Assembly (NCBI GenBank): GCA_965213525.1
Contig: OZ243889.1
Span: 868,001-932,000, forward strand
Origin: G965213525 sp965213525
GTDB taxonomy: Bacteria > Actinomycetota > Acidimicrobiia > Acidimicrobiales > Poriferisodalaceae
Direction of reading: 5' to 3'
Length of the DNA stretch: 64,000 bases
The position numbers and the translations under genes are program-made. The notes beneath the pieces are model-generated. The model was given only the letters and a program-made list of their open reading frames with translations, was not told where the DNA came from and searched no databases. Below are positions 24,072 to 32,951 of the stretch, one piece after another; within the stretch, counting starts at the first letter, position 1; each line of letters begins with the position of its first letter.

Positions 24072-25127
24072 TCAGTGGTTGCCGTTGGTGGAGCGGACCA
24101 CCGGAGCGGTCACGTCGGCCAACGATTCCCCCGAGGCAAGCGGGTGGTGGCACGCCACGAAGTGACCCGGCTCGATCTCGGCGACCGTCGGCTCCTCCTC
24201 GACGCAGCGCTCGGTCGCCCGAGGGCAGCGGGTGCGGAACCGGCAGCCACTCGGGGGATTGATCGGTGACGGCAGATCGCCCTCGATGCGCGCCTTGTGC
24301 TCTGGTCGCACCGCCGGGTCGGGCACGGGGATGGCGTCGAGCAGCGCTGCGGTGTAGGGGTGCGCAGGGTGCTCGTACAGCCGATCCGGGGGCGCCACCT
24401 CACACACCTTGCCCAGGTACATGACGGCCACTCGGTCGCTCACGTTCTTCACCACGGCCAGGTCGTGGGAGATGAAGACCAGGGTCAGCCCGTAACGAGC
24501 CTTCATGTCCTCCAACAGGTTGAGGATCTGGGCCTGCACCGACACGTCGAGGGCGCTGACCGGCTCGTCGCAGATGACGACCTCGGGATCCATCACGAGC
24601 GCCCGGGCGATCGAGATGCGCTGGGCCTGACCGCCCGAGAACTCATGGGGCCGGCGGTCCATGGCCACGTCGGGGTCGAGGCCGACGGTCTCGAGGGCCT
24701 CGGTCACCTTGGCCCGGCGATCGTCCTTGTCGCCGACCTTCCAGATCTCGAGGGGCTCGGCGACGATGTCACGTATGCGTCGTCGGGGGTTCAGCGACGA
24801 CTTCGGGTCTTGGAAGATCATCTGCAGGCGCGGACGCAGCCGCCGCAGGTCGCCCTTGTTGAGAGAGGTCAGCTCGGTGCCGCCCAACCAGACCGAACCC
24901 GAGGTCGGCGGCGGCAGCTGGATGAGGGCTCGGCCCGTCGTGGACTTGCCGCACCCGGATTCGCCGACCAGGCCGAGCGTCTCACCGGGCGCCACGTCGA
25001 GCGACACGCCCGAGACGGCGTGCACGCGGGCACCAGACCGACCGACCGGGAACTCCTTGACCAGGTGCTCGGCCCGCAGGACGGTGTCGCCGGGTGCCCG
25101 CAGGTGCGCGGTGCCGCTGCCCGCCAT
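24072..25127 (-). CDS. Oligopeptide/dipeptide ABC transporter ATP-binding protein (OppF-like)
   Basis: The 351-aa ATPase is one of two that power an Opp/Dpp-type importer at the inner face of the membrane. Walker A GESGCGKST, signature FSGGQAQR, Walker B VVICDEP and the switch His in ISHD are intact. The C-terminal oligopeptide-transporter extension has a CRFRTRCPRATERC cysteine pattern. The ATG at 25127 overlaps the stop of the preceding ATPase gene (ATGA). It is the last gene of a six-gene operon. A longer open frame upstream of this ATG runs inside the partner gene and is not used. Confidence 0.95.
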   Translation of the reverse strand: MAGSGTAHLRAPGDTVLRAEHLVKEFPVGRSGARVHAVSGVSLDVAPGETLGLVGESGCGKSTTGRALIQLPPPTSGSVWLGGTELTSLNKGDLRRLRPRLQMIFQDPKSSLNPRRRIRDIVAEPLEIWKVGDKDDRRAKVTEALETVGLDPDVAMDRRPHEFSGGQAQRISIARALVMDPEVVICDEPVSALDVSVQAQILNLLEDMKARYGLTLVFISHDLAVVKNVSDRVAVMYLGKVCEVAPPDRLYEHPAHPYTAALLDAIPVPDPAVRPEHKARIEGDLPSPINPPSGCRFRTRCPRATERCVEEEPTVAEIEPGHFVACHHPLASGESLADVTAPVVRSTNGNH

Positions 25128-26218
25128 CAGACCGACCGCTCGGGCAGCGGGGTGTCGATCTCGGCGGGGCGGCCGAGGCGCTCTCGGGTCTCGTGCCACT
25201 CGGGGGAGCCGACGGGGTAGAAGCAGGCGAAGCGGTGCCCGGGCGTCTCGGCTTCGCCCAGGGGCGGCGACTCGACGTGGCAACGCTCGCGGGCGTACGG
25301 GCAGCGGGGGGCGAACGAGCACCCGAGCGGCGGATGGACCAGGTCGGGCGGCCGCCCCGGGATCGCGGTGAGGCGGGTGTGGCTCGGGTAGCTGATCTTG
25401 GGGATCGAGCTGAACAGCGCCTCGGTGTAGGGCATCTTCATGGAGCTGAACAGCACGGGCGTCGGCGCCTGCTCGACCACCCGCCCGGCGTACATCACCG
25501 CGATGTCGTCCGCCCGTCCGGCCACGACGCCGAGGTCGTGGGTGACCAGGATCATGCCCATGTCCCGGTCGCGCTGCTCGCGCTGCAACAGGTCGAGGAT
25601 CTGGGCTTGCACGGTGACGTCGAGCGCCGTGGTCGGCTCGTCGGCCAGCAGCAGGCGGGGACCGCACGCCAGGGCGATGGCGATGACCACCCGCTGGCGC
25701 ATGCCGCCCGACAGCTGGTGGGGGTACTCCGACATCCGCTTGGCCGGCTCGGGCAGTCCGACCTCTCTCAGCAGCGCCACCGCCAGCTCATCGGCCTCGT
25801 GTCGCCCGGTGCCGAGGTGGGCGCGCACGTGCTCGGTCATCTGTCGGCCGACGGTGAGCACGGGGTTGAGCGAGGTCATGGGGTCTTGGAACACCATGGC
25901 CATCTCCGGACCCCACAGGCGGCGCAGCTCCTTGGGGGTCCGCTCGGTCAGCTCCACGCCGTTGAGGCGCACCGACCCGCTGGTGATGACCCCAGCGCGA
26001 GGCAACAGCCGCATGATCGACCGGCTGAGCACGCTCTTGCCCGAACCCGATTCGCCGACCAGACCGACGGTGCGGCCCCGTTCGACGACCAGGTCGACGC
26101 CGTCGACGGCTCGGACCACGCCGCCCGGCGTGTCGAAGTGGGTGCGCAGGTCGCGCACCTCGAGCAGGTGATCGCCGTCGAGGGTTCCGATGGCGCCGGC
26201 AGCGCTCGTGGCGGTCAT
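25127..26218 (-). CDS. Oligopeptide/dipeptide ABC transporter ATP-binding protein (OppD-like)
   Basis: This is the 363-aa partner ATPase of the importer. Walker A is GESGSGKS, the signature LSGGMRQR, Walker B LLLADEP and the switch VTHD. The C-terminal OppD/DppD extension contains CSFAPRCPYARERC, a four-cysteine pattern that in related proteins can hold a metal or Fe-S centre. Its ATG overlaps the permease stop, and its stop overlaps the next ATPase start, so the two ATPases are made in equal amounts by coupled translation. Confidence 0.95.
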   Translation of the reverse strand: MTATSAAGAIGTLDGDHLLEVRDLRTHFDTPGGVVRAVDGVDLVVERGRTVGLVGESGSGKSVLSRSIMRLLPRAGVITSGSVRLNGVELTERTPKELRRLWGPEMAMVFQDPMTSLNPVLTVGRQMTEHVRAHLGTGRHEADELAVALLREVGLPEPAKRMSEYPHQLSGGMRQRVVIAIALACGPRLLLADEPTTALDVTVQAQILDLLQREQRDRDMGMILVTHDLGVVAGRADDIAVMYAGRVVEQAPTPVLFSSMKMPYTEALFSSIPKISYPSHTRLTAIPGRPPDLVHPPLGCSFAPRCPYARERCHVESPPLGEAETPGHRFACFYPVGSPEWHETRERLGRPAEIDTPLPERSV

Positions 26219-27126
26219 CCGATGGCCGCCTCTCGCACCGCGGTCCGCTTCTGGAGGGTGTCGCTGACCACGTTGAGCGCCAGGATGGTGAGGAACATCA
26301 ACAAGATGGTGAACAGCGCGATGTGGGGCGCGTCGTCGAGCTCCTGGCGGCCGCTGGCCAAGATGCCGCCCCAGGAGGTGTAAGGGTCCTGCACCGACAG
26401 CCCGAGGAACGACAGCGCCCCCTCGGCGATGATCAGCAGCCCCACGACGAGTAGCGAGAACGCCAGCATGGGCGGGACGACGTTGGGAAGGATCTCCTTG
26501 GCCAAGATGCGTGGTCGGGTCGCCCCCAACGTCTGAGCGGCGGTCACGAACTCTCGCTTGGCGAACACGATCGTGTTGGCCCGGGCGATGCGGGCGACGC
26601 CGGGCACCGACAACACCGACAGGGCGACGATGACGTTGGCCACCGAGGCGCCCCGCACGGCCACGATGAACAGTACGAGGACCAGAGGCGGGAAGGCGAG
26701 CAGCACGTCCATGGCACCGCTCAGGATGCGGTCGGTCGGACCGGCGAAGAAGCCGGCGATCAGACCGATGAGCCCCCCGAGCACGATGCCGACGACGACG
26801 GCGGTCACCGCGATCTGCAACGACACCCGGGCGCCGAACATGGTGCGGGCGAAGACGTCACGACCGAGCTCGTCGGTGCCGAACCAGTGCTCGGCGTTCG
26901 GGCCGACGCGGGTGTCGCGGGAGAACTCGTTCGGGTCGCCGAGGAACCCGAGCACGGGCGCCAGGATCGCCACGAGCGCCAGCACCACCAGGAACACGAC
27001 GGCGATCTTGAAGCCGATCGAGTACCCCGGTCGTCCCGGGGTCCGCACGGCTTCCTCCTCGATGGCGATGACCGATCCGGTGGCATCGGGCAGCGGGGGG
27101 CCGGTGGTGGAGGTGGGGGCGGTCAC
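26215..27126 (-). CDS. Peptide-type ABC transporter permease (OppC/DppC-like)
   Basis: The 303-aa inner-membrane protein has an N-terminal hydrophobic helix (about 38-60), the periplasmic segment HWFGTDELGRDVFAR, and about five further helices. The cytoplasmic EAA loop that contacts the ATPases (AAQTLGATRPRILAKEILPN) is near residue 205. FGTDELGRD is diagnostic of the OppC side. The start is GTG 27126, 10 nt after the OppB-like stop. It pairs with the OppB-like permease to form the channel. Confidence 0.93.
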   Translation of the reverse strand: MTAPTSTTGPPLPDATGSVIAIEEEAVRTPGRPGYSIGFKIAVVFLVVLALVAILAPVLGFLGDPNEFSRDTRVGPNAEHWFGTDELGRDVFARTMFGARVSLQIAVTAVVVGIVLGGLIGLIAGFFAGPTDRILSGAMDVLLAFPPLVLVLFIVAVRGASVANVIVALSVLSVPGVARIARANTIVFAKREFVTAAQTLGATRPRILAKEILPNVVPPMLAFSLLVVGLLIIAEGALSFLGLSVQDPYTSWGGILASGRQELDDAPHIALFTILLMFLTILALNVVSDTLQKRTAVREAAIG

Positions 27127-27136
27127 GATGGCCTCC

Positions 27137-28087
27137 TCAGGCGCCGGCGGCGTGGCGTACGCGGGGGTCGAGGGCGCCGTAGGTCATGTCGACGACGAAG
27201 TTGATCAGCACGACGAACACGGCGATCAGGGCGACGAGGCTCTGGAGGATGATGTAGTCGCGCTGGATCACCGAGCTGAACACCAGCGAGCCGACGCCGT
27301 TGATGCCGAAGAGCACCTCGATGATGACGGTGCCCGAGATGAGGGTGACGACGTTGATGCCGGCCACCGTCAACAACGTGAACGATGAGGGCTTGAGGGC
27401 GTGTCGGAACAGGATCGGCAGGTCGGCCAGGCCCTTGGACTTGGCCATCTGGATGTAGTCCTCTGACAGCGTGGCGATCATGTCGGTTCTCAGGATGCGG
27501 GTGTAGACGGCGATCTGGCCCGCCGCCAGCGAGATCACCGGCAGCGCCATGCCCCTCAGGTGCTCGCTGAGGTCTTCGGTCGGCGGTGTGTAGCCGATGG
27601 CGGGGAACCAGTCCCAGCGGATCGCGAACCAGAAGATCAACAGCACCGCCAGCGCGAAGTTGGGGATGGCCAGCAGCCCGTAGGTGCCGGTGCTGGCGGT
27701 TCGGTCGAATCGGGTGTTGGCCCGGTAGGCCATGGCGATGCCGAGCGGCACGGAGACGACCAGCGCCAGGATCACCGAGTAGAGCATCAAGAACACCGTC
27801 GCAGGTAGGGCGTCGCCCAGCAGCTCGGTGGTCTCGATGTTGTTGATGTAGCTGCGGCCGAGGTCACCGGTGACGAAGTCACCGAGCCACGCCACGTAGC
27901 GGACGACGAAGGGATCGTCGAGCCGGAGATCGGCCTGGCACTGGGCCAGCGCCTCACCCCGGGCCTGGTTGCCCAGCAGGGTGATGCACGGGTTGCCCTC
28001 GAGCTGGGTCGACATCCAGAAGGTGAGCAGCGTCACCAAGATGACGACCAGCACCAGCCCACCGATGCGGGTCACGATCCTCGGCAT
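27137..28087 (-). CDS. Peptide-type ABC transporter permease (OppB/DppB-like)
   Basis: The 316-aa membrane protein starts with a helix (RIGGLVLVVILVTLLTFWM). A periplasmic loop with two cysteines follows, then FVTGDLGRSY, typical of OppB, and five further helices. The EAA-like loop DYIQMAKSKGLADLPILFRHALKP lies near residue 215. The C-terminus ends with YGALDPRVR, the normal ending of OppB/DppB. It sits 38 bp downstream of the first substrate-binding lipoprotein gene, in the same operon. Confidence 0.93.
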   Translation of the reverse strand: MPRIVTRIGGLVLVVILVTLLTFWMSTQLEGNPCITLLGNQARGEALAQCQADLRLDDPFVVRYVAWLGDFVTGDLGRSYINNIETTELLGDALPATVFLMLYSVILALVVSVPLGIAMAYRANTRFDRTASTGTYGLLAIPNFALAVLLIFWFAIRWDWFPAIGYTPPTEDLSEHLRGMALPVISLAAGQIAVYTRILRTDMIATLSEDYIQMAKSKGLADLPILFRHALKPSSFTLLTVAGINVVTLISGTVIIEVLFGINGVGSLVFSSVIQRDYIILQSLVALIAVFVVLINFVVDMTYGALDPRVRHAAGA

Positions 28088-28125
28088 CGACGATCCCCTC
28101 GTCCTACGTCCTGGGTGTGGTGGCC

Positions 28126-29913
28126 CTACTGGTCCATCCAGATCTGGGCGACGCCGTGGCGTCCGGAGATGACCGGGAAGAGCTCGCCACCGTCGGGCAG
28201 CGGGAAGCCGGTCAGGTTCTGGACGTAGGGCTGATGGGGCAGGCCCCAGATCGTGTACGTGAGCGGGATGTTGAGCACCTCGGTCCCCATGATCTGGTTG
28301 ATGCCTTCAGCGGCCTGCTGGCGGACCGCCGGATCGGCCTGGGTGCGCACGGCGAACAGGGCCTCGTCGATCTGCTCGTTGCGGATGCGACCGAAGTTCA
28401 ACGCCACCTCGCCGACCGGTGGGGCGGTCTCGGACCACCACCACAGGAACTGCTGGTCGGGGTCGGTGCCGCCGTGGTTGCGCCAGAGGAAGACCTGGAA
28501 GTCACCCACGAGGGCTCGCGTGATGAAGGCCCCCTGCTCGGTCTGGTCGACCGTGGTCGGGATGCTGCAGTTCTGCTCGAGCTGGGCGCTGATCAGCTCC
28601 ATCGTCCCGAGGTTGTAGGGCACCGTCGTGGTGCCAAGGGCGATGGTCGGCTCGCTGCCGGTCTCGGCGACGTAGGCATCCCACAGCTCGGTGCCCGCCT
28701 CGGGGTCGAACTGGGGCAGGCCGGCGTCCTCGAGGTAGCCGATCTGACGGGTGCTGAACAGCCCGCTGGCCAGCTCGCCGATGCCCTCGTTGCGGATCTC
28801 GTTGATGAGCTGTCGGTCGAGGCAGTGGGCCAGCGCCTGGCGCACCCGCAGGTCACCGATGACGGGGTCGTCGTGGTTCAGCATGAGGTACGTCGTCTCG
28901 GCGAACTCGTCGGACTCGAGGATGTCGATGTCCTCGGCGTCGCGGAAGGCGGCGATGGAGTCGGGGAACGAGTTGTGCTGGATGTCGATGTCGCCTGCCA
29001 GCAGGGCCTGGTCGCGAGCCTGCTTGTCGGGCAGCATGACCCACTCGATGGAATCGAGGTAGGGCAGGGCGTCACCCTCGGGCGTGGTGTGCCAGTAGTC
29101 CTCGTTGCGCACCACGGTGAGGACCTCGTTGGGGGTCCAGCTGTCGAAGACGAACGGGCCGGTGCCCACCGGGTTGAGCGCTCCCTCGGGGTCGTCGATC
29201 ATCGACGGGGCGTGCACGTAACCGGCTCGGTCGGTGAGGTAGCTGGGGAAGGCCGCCCAGGGGAACGTGCCGGGCTCGCCGCCCGGGGGCGCCATGTAGA
29301 CCCGCATCGTCATGTCGTCGACGGCTTCAGCCGAGTGCAAGAAGGCGAACGCTCCGCCCGAGACGGGCCCGTTCTTGATGTGCATCATCGACTTCACCGC
29401 GGCCTCGGCGTCGAGCGGGGCACCGTCGTGGAAGGTGATGCCGTCGCGCATGACGAAGTCCCACGCGCCGAGCTCGACCATGCCCTCGCCAAGCTCCTCG
29501 GCGGGGGTGGGGTAGAAGTCCTCGGCCAGGAAGCCGACGGTCTCACCGTCCTGGTTCTCGGCCAGCAAGGGCTCCAGCATCGAGCGCATCACCATGATGC
29601 AGCTGATGGCGCAGTTGGACGTGGCGATGTCGTAGCCGGTGTTGGTCTCGGCCTCGAGGCCGTAGCGCAACGTGCCGCCGTACACCGGGTCGCCCTCGCC
29701 CTCTGTGGGCTCGTCGACCTCCGGGCCCTGGGCGCCCGTCGTCTCGTCGCCGTCGGCGTCACCGCCGTCGCCATCGCCGTCGACCGCATCGTCGACCTCG
29801 CTGGCGGCGTCATCCACGACGTCGGCGGCGTCGCCGTCGTCAGCGTCGCCGCATGCCGCAGCGACGAGCGTGAACGCCAGCAGCGCCAGCAGGATCCGTA
29901 GGTGTCTCGACAC
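28126..29913 (-). CDS. ABC transporter substrate-binding lipoprotein (SBP family 5), paralogue 1
   Basis: The 595-aa binding protein begins with a lipoprotein signal ending VAAAC, so Cys21 is the lipidated residue. A ~55-residue Asp/Glu/Gly-rich tether follows, then the family 5 core (GGTLRYGLEAETNTG, VGFLAEDFYPTP, FHDGAPLDAEAAVKS). Family 5 proteins bind peptides, opines, nickel or oligosaccharides; no ligand is predictable. The GTG at 29913 has GGGAG 6 nt upstream; a longer in-frame start would run into the promoter. It is highly similar along its whole length to the next gene upstream and has its own promoter with a CRP-like site. Confidence 0.93.
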   Translation of the reverse strand: MSRHLRILLALLAFTLVAAACGDADDGDAADVVDDAASEVDDAVDGDGDGGDADGDETTGAQGPEVDEPTEGEGDPVYGGTLRYGLEAETNTGYDIATSNCAISCIMVMRSMLEPLLAENQDGETVGFLAEDFYPTPAEELGEGMVELGAWDFVMRDGITFHDGAPLDAEAAVKSMMHIKNGPVSGGAFAFLHSAEAVDDMTMRVYMAPPGGEPGTFPWAAFPSYLTDRAGYVHAPSMIDDPEGALNPVGTGPFVFDSWTPNEVLTVVRNEDYWHTTPEGDALPYLDSIEWVMLPDKQARDQALLAGDIDIQHNSFPDSIAAFRDAEDIDILESDEFAETTYLMLNHDDPVIGDLRVRQALAHCLDRQLINEIRNEGIGELASGLFSTRQIGYLEDAGLPQFDPEAGTELWDAYVAETGSEPTIALGTTTVPYNLGTMELISAQLEQNCSIPTTVDQTEQGAFITRALVGDFQVFLWRNHGGTDPDQQFLWWWSETAPPVGEVALNFGRIRNEQIDEALFAVRTQADPAVRQQAAEGINQIMGTEVLNIPLTYTIWGLPHQPYVQNLTGFPLPDGGELFPVISGRHGVAQIWMDQ

Positions 29914-29953
29914 GATCTCTCCCTCATCGCGTACACGGCGGCTGCCAGACAGG

Positions 29954-29967
29954 GTGACAGCAGTCAC
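29954..29967. promoter_or_regulatory. CRP-like inverted repeat upstream of SBP paralogue 1
   Basis: GTGAC-AGCA-GTCAC fits the CRP/FNR pattern GTGA-N6-TCAC. It adjoins a -10 box TAGGTT (minus strand, 29968-29973) on its downstream side, a position typical of repression. The same arrangement occurs upstream of paralogue 2. Confidence 0.55.
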
Positions 29968-29973
29968 AACCTA
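29968..29973 (-). promoter_or_regulatory. -10 element TAGGTT of SBP paralogue 1
   Basis: TAGGTT on the minus strand, directly upstream of the CRP-like site, would start transcription about 45-50 nt before the GTG of the lipoprotein gene. This gives the transporter genes a promoter independent of paralogue 2. Confidence 0.4.
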
Positions 29974-30087
29974 GCCCGGCGTGCGACGATGATCACATCA
30001 CCCGGGCACAACTTCGGCCGGCGGATGCGCTCGGTACGTCCCGCCGGGACGGCCGCCGGAAGATGGGTGCCGGCTGCTGGTGCTGGC

Positions 30088-31860
30088 TCAACGGTTCAAC
30101 CAGACCTGGGCGAGGGAGTGACGCCCGGAGATGACCGGGAACTGCTGGCCACCGCCGGGCAGGGGGAGGCCCGTGAGGTCCTCGACCTCGGGCTGGTGGG
30201 GCAGGCCCCAGATGGTGTGGACGAGCGGGATGTTGAGCACCTCGTCGGCCATGGTGCGGTCGATCGTCTCGGCTGCGTCGCGGCGTACGTCGGGGTCGGC
30301 TTGGGTGCGGATGGTGAACAGGGCCTCGTCGATCCGTTCGTTGCGGATGCGGCCGAAGTTCAACGCCACCTCACCGACCGGCGGGGCGGTCTCGGACCAC
30401 CACCACAAGAACTGCTGGTCGGTGTCCACCCCACCGTGGTTGCGCCACAGGAAGGCCTGGAAGTCACCCACCAGCGCCCGGGTGATGAAGGCGCCCTGCT
30501 CGGTCTGGTCGACGGTGGTGGGGATGTCGCAGTTCTGGTCGAGCTGGGCGCTGATGAGCTCCATCGTGCCGAGGTTGTAGGGCACCGTGGTGGTGCCGAG
30601 GGCGATGGTGGGCTCGTCGCCGGCCTCGGCGACGTAGGCATCCCACAGCTCCGTGCCCGCCTCGGGATCGAAGCCGGGGAAGCCGTTGTCCTCGGTGTAG
30701 CCGTCCTGGAGCGGGCTGAACAGCCCGTCGGCCACCTGCCCGATGCCCTCGTTGCGGATCTCGTTGATCAGCTCGCGGTCGAGGCAGTGGGCGAGGGCCT
30801 GGCGCACCCGCAGGTCGCCGATGACCGGGTCATCGTGGTTGAGCATCAGGTACGTCGTCTCGCCGTACTCGTCGGACTCCAACATCTCGATGCCGTTGGC
30901 CTCGCGCAGCGCGGCGATCGAATCGGGGAACGAGGTGTGCTCGATGTCGATGTCACCAGCCAGCAGCGCCTGGTCCCGGGCCTGCTTGTCGGCGAGCATC
31001 ACGAACTCGACGGCATCCAGGTACGGCAGGTCGGCGCCCCCCTCGCCGCTCAGCCAGTAGTCATCGTTGCGGACGACGCTCAGCTGTTCGTTGGGGGTCC
31101 AGCTCTCGAACACGAACGGGCCGGTGCCGGCCGGGCGAAGTGCTCCTTCGGGGTCCTCGATCATCGACGGGGCCTGCACCCAGCCCACCGGCGAGGCCAT
31201 GTAGGCCGGGAAGGAGGCCCATGGGAAGGTGCCCGGCTCACCGCCGGGAGCGGCCATGTAGGTCCGCATCGTCATGTCGTCGATGGCTTCGGCGGAGTGC
31301 AGGAACGCCAGGGACCCACCGCTCACCGGCCCGTTCTTGAAGTGCAGGAGCGAGGTGACCGCAGCGTCGGCGTCAAGGGGGGTGCCGTCGTGGAACGTGA
31401 TGCCGTCGCGCATGACGAAGTCCCATGCGCCGAGCTCGACCATGCCCTCGCCGAGCTCGTCGGCGGGAGTGGGGTAGAAGTCCTCGGCCAGCAACCCGAC
31501 GAAGTTGCCGTCGGTGTCGGCGGTCAGCAGCGACTCGATCATCGAGCCCATCACCATGACGCAGCTGATGGCGCAGTTCGACGTGGCCAGGTCGTAGCCG
31601 GTGTTGGTCTCGGCCTCCAGGCCGTAGCGCAGGGTGCCCCCGTGGACGGGCTCGCCGCCGGCGGCTGCAGCCGGGTCCTCGGCGTCGTCCCGCTCGGTCG
31701 TTGCGGCCGGAGTCGACGACCGGGCGTCGGCGTCGGTGCTGTCGGCGGCCTCGACCGCCGGCGGGCCCCCGTCGTCGGCGTCGGCGTCGGCGTCGTCGCC
31801 GCACGCACCGAGTGCCGCCACGGCGACGACGGCCACCACGAACCGAACGGGCGTGCTCAT
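30088..31860 (-). CDS. ABC transporter substrate-binding lipoprotein (SBP family 5), paralogue 2
   Basis: The 590-aa lipoprotein has signal residues 1-19 and lipobox LGAC (Cys20). A poly-Asp/Ala tether of about 55 residues differs completely from the tether of paralogue 1. The core is otherwise nearly collinear with it, from GGTLRYGLEAETNTG to the ISGRH ending, by eye about three quarters identical. This indicates a tandem duplication in which the core is constrained and the tether drifts. ATG 31860 is 7 nt from a GGGGGG ribosome site; ATG 31863 is adjacent. The promoter and CRP-like operator are also duplicated. Both proteins probably deliver ligands to the same permease. Confidence 0.93.
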   Translation of the reverse strand: MSTPVRFVVAVVAVAALGACGDDADADADDGGPPAVEAADSTDADARSSTPAATTERDDAEDPAAAAGGEPVHGGTLRYGLEAETNTGYDLATSNCAISCVMVMGSMIESLLTADTDGNFVGLLAEDFYPTPADELGEGMVELGAWDFVMRDGITFHDGTPLDADAAVTSLLHFKNGPVSGGSLAFLHSAEAIDDMTMRTYMAAPGGEPGTFPWASFPAYMASPVGWVQAPSMIEDPEGALRPAGTGPFVFESWTPNEQLSVVRNDDYWLSGEGGADLPYLDAVEFVMLADKQARDQALLAGDIDIEHTSFPDSIAALREANGIEMLESDEYGETTYLMLNHDDPVIGDLRVRQALAHCLDRELINEIRNEGIGQVADGLFSPLQDGYTEDNGFPGFDPEAGTELWDAYVAEAGDEPTIALGTTTVPYNLGTMELISAQLDQNCDIPTTVDQTEQGAFITRALVGDFQAFLWRNHGGVDTDQQFLWWWSETAPPVGEVALNFGRIRNERIDEALFTIRTQADPDVRRDAAETIDRTMADEVLNIPLVHTIWGLPHQPEVEDLTGLPLPGGGQQFPVISGRHSLAQVWLNR

Positions 31861-31896
31861 CATGTGACCCCCCGGAGTCGTCACCTCCCCCCGGAT

Positions 31897-31912
31897 GGTG
31901 ACGTCGGTCACC
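31897..31912. promoter_or_regulatory. CRP-like inverted repeat upstream of SBP paralogue 2
   Basis: GGTGAC-GTCG-GTCACC is a perfect 6-4-6 inverted repeat that fits GTGA-N6-TCAC. It overlaps by three bases the -10 box TAGGGT (minus strand, 31910-31915). It matches the site upstream of paralogue 1. Confidence 0.6.
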
Positions 31913-31915
31913 CTA
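31910..31915 (-). promoter_or_regulatory. -10 element TAGGGT of SBP paralogue 2 operon
   Basis: TAGGGT on the minus strand lies about 50 nt before the lipoprotein start. It overlaps the CRP-like palindrome, so a bound regulator would block polymerase. Confidence 0.4.
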
Positions 31916-31987
31916 GGCGCGTCGGGGAGGTCGGCGCCGTGTCGGGCGACGGGTGGGCCCGACCCGACGATCGGGCACGATCGTCAG

Positions 31988-32242
31988 GTGAGCGCGCCCG
32001 ATGCCCCACGCCCGGCGCGCCCCGACGCGATCAGACGGCCCCATCCCAGCCGCCTCGACCCGAACGATCCCCGATCAGCGGCTGCGCTGGTCGCCCACCG
32101 GCGGGCCGTCGACCTCGGTCTGGACACCTACCGCGACCCGACGACGGGGTACCAGGTGATGACGGCGGCGTCGCTGCTCGCCCGGGGTGCCTGCTGTGAC
32201 AGGGGCTGTCGCCACTGCCCCTGGGTGGGCGTCGATGGCTGA
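31988..32242 (+). CDS. DUF5522-type small cysteine-rich protein
   Basis: This 84-aa protein has a variable, proline-rich start. A conserved C-terminal block follows with AHRRAVDLGLDTYRDPTTGYQVMT, abbreviated here to its ends AHRRAV and GYQVMT, and then RGACCDRGCRHCPW. The CC-x3-CxxC cluster followed by P-W/Y is the DUF5522 signature and probably holds a metal. The function is unknown. GTG 31988 is the most likely start, because earlier in-frame codons fall in the divergent promoter region of the ABC operon. Confidence 0.7.
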   Translation: MSAPDAPRPARPDAIRRPHPSRLDPNDPRSAAALVAHRRAVDLGLDTYRDPTTGYQVMTAASLLARGACCDRGCRHCPWVGVDG

Positions 32243-32297
32243 GCGCCCCCGACGCCCTGGGTGGTCAGAGCCTGCGGGTGGGTTCGGTGCTGCGGGC

Positions 32298-32303
32298 TAG
32301 GTT
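32298..32303 (+). promoter_or_regulatory. Candidate -10 element TAGGTT of the phosphoribosyltransferase gene
   Basis: TAGGTT lies 29 nt upstream of the ATG. The leader carries GGGAG (32323-32327) six nt before the start. Confidence 0.35.
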
Positions 32304-32332
32304 CGGTCGCTCGCACACGCACGGGAGCAGCG

Positions 32333-32824
32333 ATGGGTGACGAGCGCGAGGTCCTCGGCTGGGACGACTACGGCACCGCCGTGCTCGATCTCGCCCGGGG
32401 CGTCCACGAATCGGGCTACCGGCCCGACATCGTGCTTGCCATCGCCCGGGGCGGGCTGTTCGTCGCCGGGTCCCTCGGCTACGCGCTCGGCGTGAAGAAC
32501 CTCTACGTGATGAACATGGAGTTCTACACCGGGGTGGACGAGCGCCTCGAGTTCCCCGTGATGTTGCCGCCGTACCTCGACAAGGTCGATCTGCGCGGCA
32601 CCCGCGTGCTGATCGCTGATGACGTGGCCGACACCGGGGCGACGTTGAAGGCCGTCTACGACTTCACCGAGGGGGAGGTCAGCGAGGTCCGCTCGGCGGT
32701 GCTCTACGAGAAGCCCCAGAGCAGCATCCGCTGTGAGTACGTGTGGCGCCGCACCGACCGCTGGATCATCTTCCCGTGGTCAGACCGCCCCGAGCTCGGT
32801 GGTGACGGCGCGGCTGAGGTCTGA
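32333..32824 (+). CDS. Type I phosphoribosyltransferase
   Basis: The 163-aa enzyme has the PRPP-binding signature VLIADDVADTGATL near residue 90 and the preceding flexible-loop region. The early segment PDIVLAIARGGLFVAG supplies the pyrophosphate-binding turn. The size and the lack of other domains fit hypoxanthine/xanthine-type phosphoribosyltransferases, which salvage purine bases; actinobacterial homologues are usually annotated so. The base specificity is not decided. The start ATG follows GGGAG. It converges with the FAD oxidoreductase gene, with a 127-bp gap in which I see no clear terminator. Confidence 0.85.
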   Translation: MGDEREVLGWDDYGTAVLDLARGVHESGYRPDIVLAIARGGLFVAGSLGYALGVKNLYVMNMEFYTGVDERLEFPVMLPPYLDKVDLRGTRVLIADDVADTGATLKAVYDFTEGEVSEVRSAVLYEKPQSSIRCEYVWRRTDRWIIFPWSDRPELGGDGAAEV

Positions 32825-32951
32825 TCCACCCGGCCCACCCGGCTCGCGACTCGCCCGGCGTCGCCACGGCTCGACGCAGCGACACGACGTCCCCGACGAC
32901 GGAGGCTCGACGCGGGGCCACGGCGACCCCACCGTCCTCGTCGGCGACAGC

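Noticed and set aside
28117..32199. Long plus-strand open frames (594 and 765 codons) over the two lipoprotein genes
   Set aside because: They are antisense shadows: composition is Gly/Val/Arg/His-rich without domains, while the minus strand encodes clear lipoproteins.
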